Positions 41,630 through 52,645 of a stretch of 64,000 nucleotides of DNA are shown here, piece after piece. Source of the DNA: Ceratopteris richardii (Eukaryota > Streptophyta > Polypodiopsida > Polypodiales > Pteridaceae); the NCBI GenBank assembly GCA_020310875.1, contig CM035407.1, positions 85,329,342-85,393,341 of the forward strand, read 5' to 3'. Both the position numbers and the translations under genes were made by a program. Below the pieces are notes generated by a model. The model saw only the letters and a list, made by a program, of their open reading frames with translations, did no database searches and was not told the origin of the DNA. The stretch's first letter is position 1, and the number at the start of each line of letters is the position of its first letter.

Positions 41630-42640
41630 ATGAGGATGGAAGCTCATCTCATGAGCAAAGACCTGATAGGATACATTACAGGTGAAGAAGAGAAACCAAA
41701 ATTTAGGGATCCTAGTGTTCCAACTAGGGAAGAGCTCTTAGATTTGAAGACATGGATGAAGAAGGATGCTCAAGCAAGGAGCATTATCTACATGGGAGTA
41801 AATGATTACTTGCTACCTCACATTAGAGGACTTGAAAGTGCAAGTGACATATGGAATGCTTTGGAGGAGCATTTCCAAAACACTACAAAGTCAAGGAAGA
41901 CATCTTTATGGGTAGAATTCACCACATTCAAGAAGAAGGATTCTCAATCTATTTCTGATTATGTAGCAAGGATGGACATTGCAGATTCATTAGGAGCAGT
42001 TGATGAAGATATTGAAGAGGAAAAATTGGTAAGACAAATTCTCACAGCTTTGAGAGGAGATGATAAGTGGAAGCCATTCATTCTATCCACTGAATTGTCA
42101 CTAGATCATCTCACTCCTGATTTGAATCAATTGCTAGGACATATGTTAACCTTTGAGCAGGATGTCAAAGGTGATGTTGATAAAAGTACAGGTCAAGCAA
42201 TGTATTCAAAGGATAAGAAGAAGATTAACAAAGGCAAGCAACAATTGAAATGAAGATGAAGGCACTACTAGTCAAGCTAAATTCCTAAGAGGAAGAGGAG
42301 GTGGCAAAGGAAGAGGAAGAGGTAGAAGCAATAAAGATGGTGTCAAAGCTTGCTGGATTTGTGGTAAGACTAATCACTTAGCTCATGAATGTTGGCATAA
42401 TAATCACAATGGTGGAGGATATAATCCAAACTTTAATTCAAGAGGAAGAGTTGGTTGAAATCAGAGAGATAATTTCAGAGGTAGAGGTAGTAGAGGTTTC
42501 TTTGGAAGAAATGTTGGAAGAGGCTTCCAAAGTCAATCCTACAATAATACATACTACAACTATGCTTCCGATCACAAGGAGGATTCAAACTTAATTATGA
42601 ATGCAACTTGTGAAAGACAAAGTGAAGATTAAAGAGTTTT
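41630..42640 (+). pseudogene. copia-C gag with zinc knuckle
   Basis: Gag domain: KTWMKKDAQARSIIYMGVND, ASDIWNALEEHFQNTTKSRK, KKDSQSISDYVARMDIADSL, EKLVRQILTALRGDDKWKPF. At 42250 the frame shifts; the downstream frame holds an Arg-Gly-rich segment (GRGGGKGRGRGRS) and the CCHC knuckle CWICGKTNHLAHEC at about 42352-42393. It would bind the element RNA in the particle. A stop near 42457 and one at 42630 interrupt it. Confidence 0.88.
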
Positions 42641-42680
42641 CTACATTGACTTAGGATGTAGTAATCACCTGAGTGGAAAT
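42630..42680 (+). pseudogene. copia-C protease active site, mutated
   Basis: The frame reads V-F-Y-I-D-L-G-C-S-N-H-L-S-G. The catalytic D-S/T-G triplet is D-L-G: codon TTA at 42651-42653 instead of TCA. Confidence 0.75.
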
Positions 42681-44290
42681 ATCTGTGATGAATGATTTGG
42701 AGAATAAGGTCAATAATCATGTAGTTCAAACAGGTGATAACACAAAGCATAATGTGAAGTTCATTGGATTAGTAAAGGCCAAGGATGGAATCACTCTTTT
42801 CAGTAAGGTTTTGTATGTTCTTACAATCCCAAAGAATCTGATAAGTGTAGGGCAAATTGTAGAGAAAGGTTATGAAGTAAGGTTCACTAATGATGGATTT
42901 TTTGTGGAAGACCCTAGCAATGGGTATAAACAAATTGTTTCAGGGAAGAAAGAAGGAAGGTTCTTCACATTGAAGATTCAAGGCAATGTTGGTCATGCCT
43001 TGTTCACTTATGGAGAACATAAGATCTCTGAGTTAGATCTTTGGCACAAAAGGCTTGGACATGAAAGAGGTATTAAAGATATGATTAACAATGGTTCAGT
43101 GCTTGGATTACCTAATGTTGCAGGTGAACACATGACATACAGATGTGAAGCATGTCAATTAGGTAAGGCTCATAAGCAATCATATAATAAGCATGGTTTC
43201 ATGTATTCAGAGAAGCTTGAATTGGTGCATGCAGATTTGTGGGGACCATCAAAGGACTTTAGCATTAATGGTTCAAGATATTATGTGATTTATGTTGATG
43301 ATGCTACCAGGACGATCACTATATATGTGATCAAAGATAAATCTGAAGTGTTCAATACATTTAAACATTATCATGTGTATGCAGAGAGAATCACATGCCA
43401 AAAATTGAAGAGACTAAGGTGAGATGGAGGGGGAGAGTATTTCTCTAATGAGTTCAATGATTATTTGTGGAATGCAGGTATAAAAAGGGAAGCTACTTGC
43501 ATGTACTCTCCTCAAAAAAATGGTGTAGCAAAAAGGAGAAATAGAACTCTTCTTGAGTTTGCAAGGTCAATGATGAAGGAGAAAAATTACCCTAATTATT
43601 TGTGGGCTGAAGCCATAAATATAGCCACATACTTGGTTAATAGGCTACCATGTAAAGCTTTGCAGGGTATGACACCATATGAAGCTTGGTGGGGTGAGAA
43701 ACCTACCTTAGATCATTGCAAAGTGTTTGGATGTTTGGCTTATGCATATGTGCCATCTCAATTGAAGCATAAATTGGAACGTAAAGCTGAAAAGTATGTG
43801 TTCATTGGTTATGATGATAAGTAGATGGGTTATAGGTTGTGGAGTCCATCCACAAAGCAATTCTTTGTGTAAAAGGATGTTACATTTGATGAGCAAGGTA
43901 CTTGGTATGCAGGTACAATTAATATTCATGTAGGTGATGAAGGAACATTGAACCAAAAGAAAGGTAAATTAAACGTTAAAATATTTGATGAAGAAGAGAA
44001 CAATGAAGCACTAGTTGAAGTTGACAAAATGCCAAGGTTTGATCCAGAATGTGATGAACCAAAAACTTCAAGAAGTGGAGAACTCAGAAGATCATCAAGG
44101 CATAAATGGGAACCCACAAGGTATAACTATGATACTTCATTTTTGACTACTCAAGATTATGTTTACATGATGAAAGTAGAGGAAGACCCTTCTACATATG
44201 ATGAGGCAAAAGGTAAGGAAAATTGGGAGAAAGCTATGCAAGATGAGTATGATGCATTGATGAAGAATGAGACATGGATTTGGTTCCTAA
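42673..44290 (+). pseudogene. copia-C GAG-pre-integrase and integrase
   Basis: VLYVLTIPKNLISVGQIVEK, LDLWHKRLGHERG...CEACQLGKAH, then integrase VIYVDDATRTITIYVIKDKS, DGGGEYFSNEFND, PQKNGVAKRRNRTLLEFARS, WWGEKPTLDHCKVFGCLAYA, FIGYDDK. TGA at 43420-43422 stands directly before the second catalytic Asp; TAG at 43822-43824 and TAA at 43870-43872 follow. The catalytic Glu position in A-K-R-R is altered from the usual E-R-K. Confidence 0.9.
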
Positions 44291-45050
44291 AACAAATAGT
44301 CAAAAGATCATTGGATGTACAAGACAAAAAGGTATGCAGATGGAAATGTGTCTAGGTACAAAGACAGACTTGTTGTAAAAGGATATGCACAAACATATGG
44401 TGTGGACTATGATGAGACTTATAGTCCTGTGGCAAAGATGACAACAATAAGGACTCTCATAGCTATCGCTACATGTAAAGGTTGGAAGAAATGTCAATTA
44501 GATGTGAAGAATGCTTTTCTAAATGGTTACATTTTAGATGATGTTTTCATGGAGCAACCATAATGTTTCAAGGATAAAAGGTATCCAGAGTATGTATGTA
44601 AGCTCAAGAGAGCTTTGTGTGGTTTGAAGTAGGCCCCAAGGGCATGGAATCATAGACTTGTGAAGTTCTTGAAGGAGATTGGTTTCCAAGTGTCCAAAGC
44701 AGATAGTAGTTTGCTTCTTAAAGCAAGTGATGATGGGTTCATTTACATGTGCATATATGTTGATGACATACTTCTTACAAGTATAGATGAGAAGGGCATC
44801 CAAAGTCTTAAAAAGCAAATGGAGAAAGAGTTCAAGATCAGTGACTCAGGAGATTTGTCATATTTCTTGGGAATGGAGATTTCATATACTCAACATGGAG
44901 TGTATGTGACTCAAGAAAGGTATTTGAAGAATTTGCTAATCAAGTTTAAAATGGAAAATTGTAGGGTAGCACCTACCCCGATGGAGGTGAATCATAAATT
45001 GAGCAGATTTTGAGGAGACGAATTCAAGGACATGAAGCTATACCAAAGTA
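44291..45050 (+). pseudogene. copia-C reverse transcriptase
   Basis: RYKDRLVVKGYAQTYGVDYD, TTIRTLIAIATCKGWKKCQL, DVKNAFLNGYILDDVFMEQP, KLKRALCGLK-x-APRAWN and the intact catalytic YVDDILLTS, LSYFLGMEISYTQHGVYVTQ. Interrupted by a frameshift near 44285-44310 and by stops at 44561-44563, 44630-44632 and 45011-45013. Confidence 0.9.
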
Positions 45051-45664
45051 TGGTTGGTAGTCTAATCTATGCTACATTAACTAGGCTTGATTTGTCATAT
45101 GCAGTTGGAGTGTTATCCCAATTCATGCATTGTCCTAGGAAAGAACATTGGATTGCAGGACAAAGGGTGCTAAGATACATTAAGGGTACACTCAAAGAAG
45201 GTTTGTATTATGGATTCATATCATATACAAACATCAAGATATATAGTGATACAAATTGGGTAGGTAATCTTGATGATAGGAGATCAACCTATGGGTATCT
45301 ATGTTTTGGTGGGAGATAAGTTAATCTCTTGATGTTCTAAGAAGCAACATACAGTCGCTTTGTCATCCACAGAAGCAGAGTATAACTTGGTATGGTTGAA
45401 GCTATAAAGGAGGTTATATGGTTGAAGACTCTCATGAATAGTTTTGACATTATTCAGAGTACACCCACTATTCATGAAGATAATATGAATTCATTGTATC
45501 TAGCTGCTAACCCTATGTTTCATGCCAGGAATAAACATATTGAGATTCAATATCATTTCTTGAGAGAGAAGGTGATTGATAAAGAAATTGAAGTCATACA
45601 TACTTCTACAAAAGATCAGATTGCAGATATGTTAACCAAAAGCTTGGATGGACCTAAGTTATAG
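45051..45664 (+). pseudogene. copia-C RNase H
   Basis: GSLIYATLTRLDLSYAVGVL, PRKEHWIAGQRVLRYIKGTL, IYSDTNWVGNLDDRRSTYGY, then a stop at 45317-45319 and a frameshift near 45390 (SSTEAEYNL), HEDNMNSLYLAANPMFHARN, KHIEIQYHFLREKVIDKEIE, DQIADMLTKSLDGPKL with stop at 45662-45664. Confidence 0.9.
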
Positions 45665-45714
45665 AGGTTCAAAGACATGGCAGGTATAAAGAAGATGTAG
45701 AAAATCACAATAAA

Positions 45715-45729
45715 TGACTGAGAGGGATC
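45715..45729 (+). other. polypurine tract of copia-C
   Basis: GACTGAGAGGGATC directly before the 3' LTR. Confidence 0.75.
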
Positions 45730-46607
45730 TGTTGATGCAGGACAATCAACAATTGATGATTAGGAAAAAGTTTGAGGTCAAAGAATGAAGCAAAGACCAA
45801 CATATGAGGCTTGAAGTTTAGTGCATGATCAGAATATAAAGACTTGTATATACATGTACACTAAGCTTCTAATTAGTTCACTTATACCTTTGTAGAGGTG
45901 ACAAGTTTGTACATATATGCCTATATATACTAGAATGGAGTCAGGACATCTATGAGAGAATAAATATAGAACAAGAATAGATGAGTAGAAGAAGAATATG
46001 TGTGATGAATGTAAGAGATTCATCAATCAGATGTTTTCCATGAGAATAGAAGAAAACTTATGAAATCTGAGTCATGATCTTTTCTCCATCTCTCCTTCTA
46101 TGTTTGATCATTTCACAAATCCTTTTCTAGATGTCTAAGTCCATAGTTAATGCGTCTATGGTCAAGATTTGAGAGTCTAACTGTAATCAGATTGAGAGAA
46201 TTTCAAGAAGGAACATTTACATTTGTAAAGTGAAGAAGTGAAGGTAGGAACATGTGCAATCTTGATTGTCAATGTTTTGCTCAGATCTCCCTCCACAGTG
46301 TAACGATTTGAGCAAGTAAGCACTCATTCTTTAAGTTGAAAGGTAAGATACTTATGGCTAAAAGCATTTGAATAAACGGGGTCTAATTTGGGAGAACCAT
46401 GCATTAGAAGTTATAGGTGTCAAAGTCGACTATATAGAAGAACAGTTTTTTAGACATATGTACATTTTTTGGATAATATTGCAAGATCTACTAAATCTTT
46501 TGGAGAATTTTAACTTGGAGAAGGTGCGGAAACACTAGGCAACACCTTGTACACATTTTCATTGAAAACTTTACATTTTTGGTCAGCCAATGAGTGAATT
46601 AAGTGCA
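45730..46607 (+). repeat. 3' LTR of copia-C
   Basis: 878 bp, TGTTGATGCAGG...AAGTGCA, homologous to 40500-41373 along its length. Confidence 0.88.
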
Positions 46608-47734
46608 ACAGAACCAAGGATCAATTCGCAAACATCGGTACAAAAGGTTTGGAAGGAACAAAGTTGTTAAAAATCAAGAGAGGCATCAATATGAATAATT
46701 TAAGTTCAAGGCTTAAGGGATTACGCTACAAATCAAGCCTTAAACCTTAGCTCAAATCTCAAGGGAATGGTTTACATGTAGAACTATCATTTGGAGGATT
46801 TGAATCATGCATTTCAATGACCAAGAAGTTTCAACCACTCATATTTGAGCAAAATGTTAAGTGGCAATTGACGAATTCCTCTTAAATTGAAGGAGCAATT
46901 TTTTGATAGCCTATATATGTATGCATTCATGTCATCAGTGTATGTCCATGGCCTCTACTCTCTTCCTAATTTATTCTAGAGTGTTAAGAACGTACTACAT
47001 GTAGTCCCCTACTAGGTTAGTCATTTTGTCAGTGTATACTTCTTTATAGTTAGCCATTGCTCACTACTAGTACATGTAGTGAGCTAGTTTCTAGTGGGTT
47101 CTTATTTTAATTTTATCATATTCTTCCATGATCAATTTGAGGTGATTCTACTCATGTTTTATTTCTCATAGTGTACAAAGTGTGGTATAAATGTCATGAT
47201 TGAATTTGATTGAAGACAATGAAGGTTTTGCCTTTACCCATAGGTAGAGAGTAGCAAGGGTGGATAATCTATCTTGTAGAGGTAGGTTTTCTAGGTAACA
47301 GTATCCAAATTGAGCATTTTAAAGTGTTATAAATACCTAGGAGCGTCACTTAGCTTCTTCATTTTTTTTAGACCCATTCTACATTTGCATTTGTAACTAG
47401 AGCCAAAATAGTGACTCTAAGTCACTATGGAAGACAACCTTCTGAAGCTGCAATAGTGGTACCACAACAGCAATGTATAATGGAAACAATTAAGTGGAAT
47501 AAATCATTCCACTTTAGTCCCAAGGATGCACTCCATAACTCCAAAAAATGAGCTCTTCACATAGTCTACCTCTCTCCTCGAACTCTATATGCAAAAGTTG
47601 ATGGAGAGTGTTAATCTCCAAAAGAACAAGCTGTTATTGTAGTTAGAGCACCTCTATAACAAGAGTAACTCAAACCTTCACCAATTTTAGAGGATCAATG
47701 ATCAATTATAAAGATTTTGAAAAAAACTATGAAG
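46608..47734 (+). mobile_element. copia-B copy: RNase H end, LTR and decayed PBS
   Basis: 46608-46722 matches the copia-B RNase H end at 27325-27430 (AACCAAGGATCAATTCGCA, GGTTTGGAAGGAACAAAG). 46723-47452 matches the LTR at 27436-28228 from TCAAGCCTTAAACCTTAGCT to the last bases before the PBS. At 47452-47466 CAATAGTGGTACCACAAC is what remains of the primer-binding site, so this copy too has LTR followed by PBS. 47467-47734 is unrecognised. Confidence 0.75.
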
Positions 47735-47784
47735 GAGATGACTACACAGAAAGTGTGCTGCACATATCTCTCTCATTAACTTAT
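47735..47784 (-). repeat. copia-C LTR end, left part of split copy
   Basis: Reads in reverse like the 3' end of the copia-C LTR and the bases after it (ACACAGAAAGTGTGCTGCAC...CTCTCTCATTAACTTAT). It continues at 60095, on the other side of the Athila-type insertion. Confidence 0.7.
47780..47784. repeat. target-site duplication CTTAT, left copy
   Basis: Identical to 60095-60099, flanking the two LTRs exactly. Confidence 0.9.
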
Positions 47785-48419
47785 TGTTGAGAGCAGTATG
47801 GGCACCCAAGGACTGACTAGACAAGGAAGCCAGCGGAGAGAGTCAGAGGGAGGTGAAGGAGTAAGTAGACAAAGCAGTCGACGCAAATCTGGCAGATAGG
47901 CCCTTCAAATTTTTCCAAATCAACATCTTTATAACAGTGATTCTTATCACTAACAATCATTGTAAATACCATTTCATATTTTTGTAGCTCCATTTTGTGC
48001 AAGCCAAGGAGTCCTTGAGCTTGAGGAGCCTTATAAGTACCTACATATCAATTTTCGTATTTTTTAGACTCCGTTTAAGCCCTCAAATTGGCCCTGGAAC
48101 CTAATTTTTAACTAGGCCGGACACTAGGTCTGGACAGGGCCAAAACCTGGTCAAAAACTATAAAAAGAGCTAGAGAGCTCATTTTTGAGGTTGGCTTGTA
48201 ATTGAAATGAACTGGTAAGAGCTTTTTGAAAGTAATCAAAAGAACTCCATTGCTTCTCACCCTTTGTCTTGCCGTGTGTGCACGTGTGTGTGTATGTGTG
48301 TGCATGCTTGTGTGCTTCTCACTCACGCACTTGTGCCTCCACTTGCTCGAGGTCTTCATACCATCCTCACGTCTTCCTGGATTGACATTAAAGGAGGTGC
48401 TACTCATCACTGAGCTACA
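47785..48419 (+). repeat. 5' LTR of Athila-type element
   Basis: TGTTGAGAGCAGTATGGGC...GAGCTACA. Includes a TATA-like CTATAAAAAG at about 48158-48167 and a GT-rich tract near 48275-48304. In this copy the codon that ends ORF3 in the 3' LTR is TCA instead of TGA. Confidence 0.95.
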
Positions 48420-48427
48420 CCAAATTT

Positions 48428-48445
48428 TGGCGCCGTTGCCGGGGA
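48428..48445 (+). other. primer-binding site (tRNA-Asp)
   Basis: TGGCGCCGTTGCCGGGGA, complementary to the 3' end of plant tRNA-Asp and typical of Athila/Tat elements. Confidence 0.93.
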
Positions 48446-50158
48446 TCGAGCTTTGAGGACGAGCGTGTGATGGTAAGACGTAGATTGGAGACGTTGGCGT
48501 TGTAGGTAATTTCTTTACTTTTCCTATTTTTCTCTTTCTTATCTTACCACCATCATCACCATCATCATCATCACCATCTTCCACCTCCACTTCCATCATC
48601 GCGAAAATTTCAGTTTTTTGATCATATCACCTTCTCCACCTCATTTCCCTCATTTCACTTGTGAGAGAGAGCAAGAGAGCGAACTGTTGTGTGCTATTTT
48701 GTGCATGCTTTTGGGAGTTTCTTGCAGGTTTCAACATCATCATCCCCTCCAGCACGTCGCGCAGGTACGGAAATGTGCAGAACTGTCTCGGAGTCGCCGA
48801 CTCCTGTCGATCGCGATTGACAAAAATTTTCACCTTTTGGTAAATCTGAGTGCACCACAGTGGACTAGAGACCCTGCACACCACATTTCCACAAAAATTT
48901 TTGAAAATTTTGCAAAATTTCAGTCCATCGCGATTGTCAGCTCTGTCCATCGCGATTGACAGCTCTGTCCATCGCGATTGACTGACTGTCTATCCATCGC
49001 GATTGACTGACTGCCTGTCCATCGCGACCAACTGCCTGTCCATCGCGATTGACTGACTGCCTGTCCATCGCGACCGACTGCCTGTCCATCACGATTGACT
49101 GACTGCCTATCCATCGTGACCGATTGCCTGTCCATCGTGATTGACTGACCGCCTGTCCGTCGCGATTGATACTCTGTCCGTCGCGATTGATACTCTGTGC
49201 GTCGCGATTGATACTCTGTCCATAGCGATTGATACCCTGTCCATCGCGATTGATACCCTGTCCATCGCGATTGATACTCTGTCCATCGCGATTGATACCC
49301 TATCCATCGCGATTGACAGCCTTGTCGATCGCGATTGATAGCCAATTTTAGCCAATTTTTTAGGGTTTTTAAATTGAAGAGTTGGGCTAATTTTGGGCAT
49401 AAACATTTTACCCTAGAGCACATAAGGAGACCTTAGGAAAACAACTTGGGGAAAACCTGTTACACAGTGATCCTGTTTGAACCTTGTCTAAACCCTAGAA
49501 CCCTGAACGGTCTTGTTGGAAAGCTTAAGATAATGCGTTGATTTTCAGCTAGGGTATTTTGAAGTTGACCATACCCAGGGGGATCAAAGTCAGCGGTCTT
49601 AAGAATTGTTTTCCTAAAATTCACTATGCAAATTAGTATTTGTGCTACAGGAATGAGAATCATTGGTTCTGTCTTTGGAATTTAAATATTAAAGCTAATT
49701 TTGGAACTCTACAGATCTATTGAGAGCATCGAAAGGCGTTCTAAGCAGGTGTAAGTGCAAGCTTGGGAACACACTTCCTGGGCATTCAATGGCAACCAAG
49801 CAGGAAACAAAAGGTTGGAAACTTTCAACCCCCTCTGTCAATTCCTAGCTTAGGCTAAGAACGACTGGAAGTAGGAGTAAGTCAGGGCGACGATAGGCAA
49901 TTATCAAGTTGAAGCAGATCTAAACTCTCAAGTTCAAGCTAAGGACATGATCTTTGTACTGTCGAGAACTTTAAAGGAAAAGAACTTAACGTGGAACGAT
50001 CAACTGTAAGTGCGAAACTACACTCAAATATACCTTACGACGTGATATCAGACAAGAATTTTAACACGGGAATCAACTAAAAAGAATCAAGTAACTGATA
50101 CAAAAGGACTCTGCAACGAGGTTGTACGTGGGCAAAATTGGGCTATTCAACTAGGCTT
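48446..50158 (+). other. long 5' leader with possible introns
   Basis: 1.7 kb without coding capacity. A good splice-site pair (AG/GTAATT at 48505-48510 and TTTCTTGCAG ending at 48727) would remove 222 bases. Another donor-like CAG/GTACGG is at 48762-48770. A CAT-rich microsatellite lies at 48548-48600. The 21-bp array occupies 48921-49343. Confidence 0.5.
48921..49343. repeat. 21/25-bp minisatellite with TCGCGA core
   Basis: About 19 tandem units of 21 or 25 bases with consensus CTGTCCATCGCGATTGATAC. The first half alternates 25- and 21-base units, the second half is regular at 21 bases. A lone unit is at 48803-48822. The core TCGCGA is self-complementary. Frames open through it on both strands are repeat artefacts. 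Confidence 0.92.
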
Positions 50159-51925
50159 ATGAACCTTAGATCAGGGCGACATCTAGTAAGGGATAGACAA
50201 AGCCTTAGGTCTTCAGAGGCTAGTGTCAACCACACTGCTAGGTCGTGGGCCCAGCAGTTGAGCCACCACTCATACTACCCAAGTTCTGAGACTAGTGAAT
50301 CCGAGATGTCTCAAGGTATGGAGAGACCTACAGGAAGTTCAGGAGTGCCATACTTGCACAGGGTAGAAGGCCCTTACAAAACGCAGTTGGAATACCTTAG
50401 GACCAACCAATTAGGTGCCAGCATCTATGAGGACGGCCTAGGAAGATCTGTGGTACAGATTAAGAATCCTGATCAATCCATTGGATTAGAGCACCCAGCT
50501 GTCAAGTTTGAAAATGGAGCATACTTGGACAAAGAAGGAACCATATACATAGTCACCAGTCACCCAGATAGGACGAACGAATTTGGAAATGTGATCCCCG
50601 AAGCAGACTTAGGTGACCTGGAGCAAGGAAACATGGGTGCAGAACCTAGAACCCCTCGAGGTAAATCGGTTCTCACTAGGATTATCACACCAGAGTGGAT
50701 TCCCCAGGATAATAAGAGCATAGATTTGCTCCTCAATCGAGAGACTGACAAAGCCTTTTGGAGGTACAAACCTGATCGGCCAATTGATATAGGAACAATC
50801 ATGATCTATGAGTTTAAGGATCCTGATAGCCCAGGTAGAGTGACCTACTTAGATCACGCTACAGAGAGGATCTTTGTGGTGACAGAAAATGATAGGCATG
50901 CTTACACTTGGAAAGGTGAAATTATTTTTCCCCAACCAAGATCGAATGTGTCCTATGGTCACCCTGGTGCTGGAACATCCCAAGCTCATGGAATGCAAAG
51001 AGACAGAAGTAGAGATAGACCAGAAGTAAGCTTTGCCAACCCAGTGGGCAGAGAAAGAACGAGGACAGAAACAAATAGAGTAGAACCTGAGATACTTAGA
51101 GCTCACAGGAATCAAAGAAATGCGGATGAGTTCCCTCTACCACGACCTAGAGAGCACACAAGGACTTTGAGACCGACTCAACTGGTTAAGTCCATGAAAA
51201 ACTACTTCGATGGCACTGGAGACCCATACGATCATGTGGCTGAGTTTAGGCAAGTCTTGAGAGCTGAACAAGTGGAGGATCTATTCACGCAGTACAATGC
51301 CTTTGGTCTGACCCTTAGGAACACTGCCCTGACATGGTTTCAGCCACTAAATGAGAGACAGTTCAGGAGCATAGACCAACTCTTAGAGGCTTTCATTATT
51401 GAATTCTCTAAGAGTGGCATAAGGCATAATACCTCCTCGCTGATTCACAGCTTCAAGCAAACCCCTCAAGAAACCGTGAGACTTGCAGGAAGAAGATTTA
51501 GGCAATACTTAGAAAGATGCCCTGTTTCGGAGCTACCCACACCAGCTAAGCAAGTGGCTTTATTCTTGGATGGATTGCTAAGTACCAAATTGAGATCTTA
51601 TGTGTACTTGAAGGACCCTAGGACCATAGAAGATTGTGTACGCATGTGCATTGACATTGAGGATAACCTAGGGGAGGAGTTAGAGCTTTCCAAGATATAT
51701 AAAGATTTGGATAGTGCCTCTAACCTCTCCTCCACGCAATCCACATCAATCGAGGAACTGGCAGAGAAAGTAGCTCAGAAATTAGGTGTCACTAACAAAC
51801 AAATCCCAAGGTTTTCCCCTGTGAAAAGGTGCTATACTTGTGGTGGCGACCACATGGCGAATGTATGTCCCATTATGGCTCAACCCCAAGTTAATCCTAG
51901 TAGCCAGTACTGCACTATAGAATGA
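50159..51925 (+). CDS. gag of Athila-type element
   Basis: First ATG of the frame is at 50159 (588 codons to the TGA at 51923). A basic N-terminal segment (NLRSGRHLVRDRQSLRSSEA); a central region; the gag domain at about residues 325-490 (MKNYFDGTGDPYDHVAEFRQ, NTALTWFQPLNERQFRSIDQ, EFSKSGIRHNTSSLIHSFKQ, ARRFRQYLERC-type block, QVALFLDGLLSTKLRSYVYL); and a zinc knuckle CYTCGGDHMANVC with C-x2-C-x3-H-x4-C spacing. The frame continues as RYTNHTAQDCP right after the TGA, so the TGA is probably a mutation inside a second cysteine motif. Gag forms the particle and binds RNA. Confidence 0.88.
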   Translation: MNLRSGRHLVRDRQSLRSSEASVNHTARSWAQQLSHHSYYPSSETSESEMSQGMERPTGSSGVPYLHRVEGPYKTQLEYLRTNQLGASIYEDGLGRSVVQIKNPDQSIGLEHPAVKFENGAYLDKEGTIYIVTSHPDRTNEFGNVIPEADLGDLEQGNMGAEPRTPRGKSVLTRIITPEWIPQDNKSIDLLLNRETDKAFWRYKPDRPIDIGTIMIYEFKDPDSPGRVTYLDHATERIFVVTENDRHAYTWKGEIIFPQPRSNVSYGHPGAGTSQAHGMQRDRSRDRPEVSFANPVGRERTRTETNRVEPEILRAHRNQRNADEFPLPRPREHTRTLRPTQLVKSMKNYFDGTGDPYDHVAEFRQVLRAEQVEDLFTQYNAFGLTLRNTALTWFQPLNERQFRSIDQLLEAFIIEFSKSGIRHNTSSLIHSFKQTPQETVRLAGRRFRQYLERCPVSELPTPAKQVALFLDGLLSTKLRSYVYLKDPRTIEDCVRMCIDIEDNLGEELELSKIYKDLDSASNLSSTQSTSIEELAEKVAQKLGVTNKQIPRFSPVKRCYTCGGDHMANVCPIMAQPQVNPSSQYCTIE

Positions 51926-52645
51926 AGGTACACCAATCACACCGCGCAAGATTGCCCCTACAATAAGCAAATCGTTAGGCAGATGTACCCACAACCATAC
52001 CCTCAACAAGGAAGATACCAGAACCAGTACCCACCTCAGCAGTATGCGAGGCCTCAACAAGCCTACCAACCCTACCAAAACCAACAAAGGCCTCAGCCTG
52101 TGCTATCACAACAACCCCCAGCTCCAGCTAATGTGATTCCGGTAAAGTATGCTGCTGCAGAAGAAAACCTGAATAGAGCTATAGTCCCTGTAACACCAGT
52201 GCTTTCAGAAAGTGATCCCAGTGACCATAGCTTCGATTCTACACATGTTGATAGTCCCCAGGCTTACTACATGCAATCTCCTGAACATGGTGAGTCCTAC
52301 TAAAGTGAAGAGCCAAATGAACCTAGTTGGGAGGCAGATTACACAAACATCATGTATGCAAACCCCAACCCTAGACCTCAACCTAGGCAGGTAAGACCCC
52401 CATTCCCTAGAGGACCATGCTACAGATGTCAGGGGGATCACCTCATTCGTGATTGTCCCTTGCCTCCACCTACACAACCCCAGTCAGTGAGGATTCAGGG
52501 CTTTTGCCAGGAGTGTGAAAAGGATCATCTCTTACGAGACTGCCCCAAGAATCCTAATAATATGCCAAAAATTACTCCTATTAACGTTATTGGGTTAGTG
52601 GTAGATTCCACAGGGAGTGTCACTTCCACTACACCGTGCAAGTGA
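51926..52645 (+). pseudogene. gag C-terminal extension with two more zinc knuckles
   Basis: In frame with gag after the TGA. Gln/Pro/Tyr-rich stretch (PYPQQGRYQNQYPPQQYARP), a TAA at 52301-52303, then two knuckles CYRCQGDHLIRDC and CQECEKDHLLRDC, both spaced 2-3-4. Ends at TGA 52643-52645, where the coding frame shifts. Confidence 0.8.

Larger units (their letters stand above)
40500..46607 (+). mobile_element. copia-C element with two LTRs
   Basis: LTRs at 40500-41373 and 45730-46607, coding region 41630-45664 in the order gag, protease, integrase, RT, RNase H. LTRs are clearly diverged (substitutions and small indels throughout) and the body carries many stops and frameshifts, so it is old. 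Flanking bases (GTGCT and ACAGA) do not match, so the target duplication is lost or one flank is rearranged. It interrupts the LTR of the Athila-type remnant. Confidence 0.9.

Noticed and set aside
40495-46612. Target-site duplication of copia-C
   Set aside because: Flanks GTGCT and ACAGA do not match; shifting the LTR end by a few bases gives only a 4-of-5 match.
48921-49343. CRISPR-like array
   Set aside because: Units are contiguous with no unique spacers, and the context is a plant retrotransposon leader.
48920-49423. Open frames across the 21-bp array on both strands
   Set aside because: The 21-base period keeps any stop-free frame open; no conserved protein is implied.
49480-49510. 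Telomere-like CCCTAAA motifs (AAACCCTAG-AACCCTGA)
   Set aside because: Only isolated, imperfect units; no tandem array.
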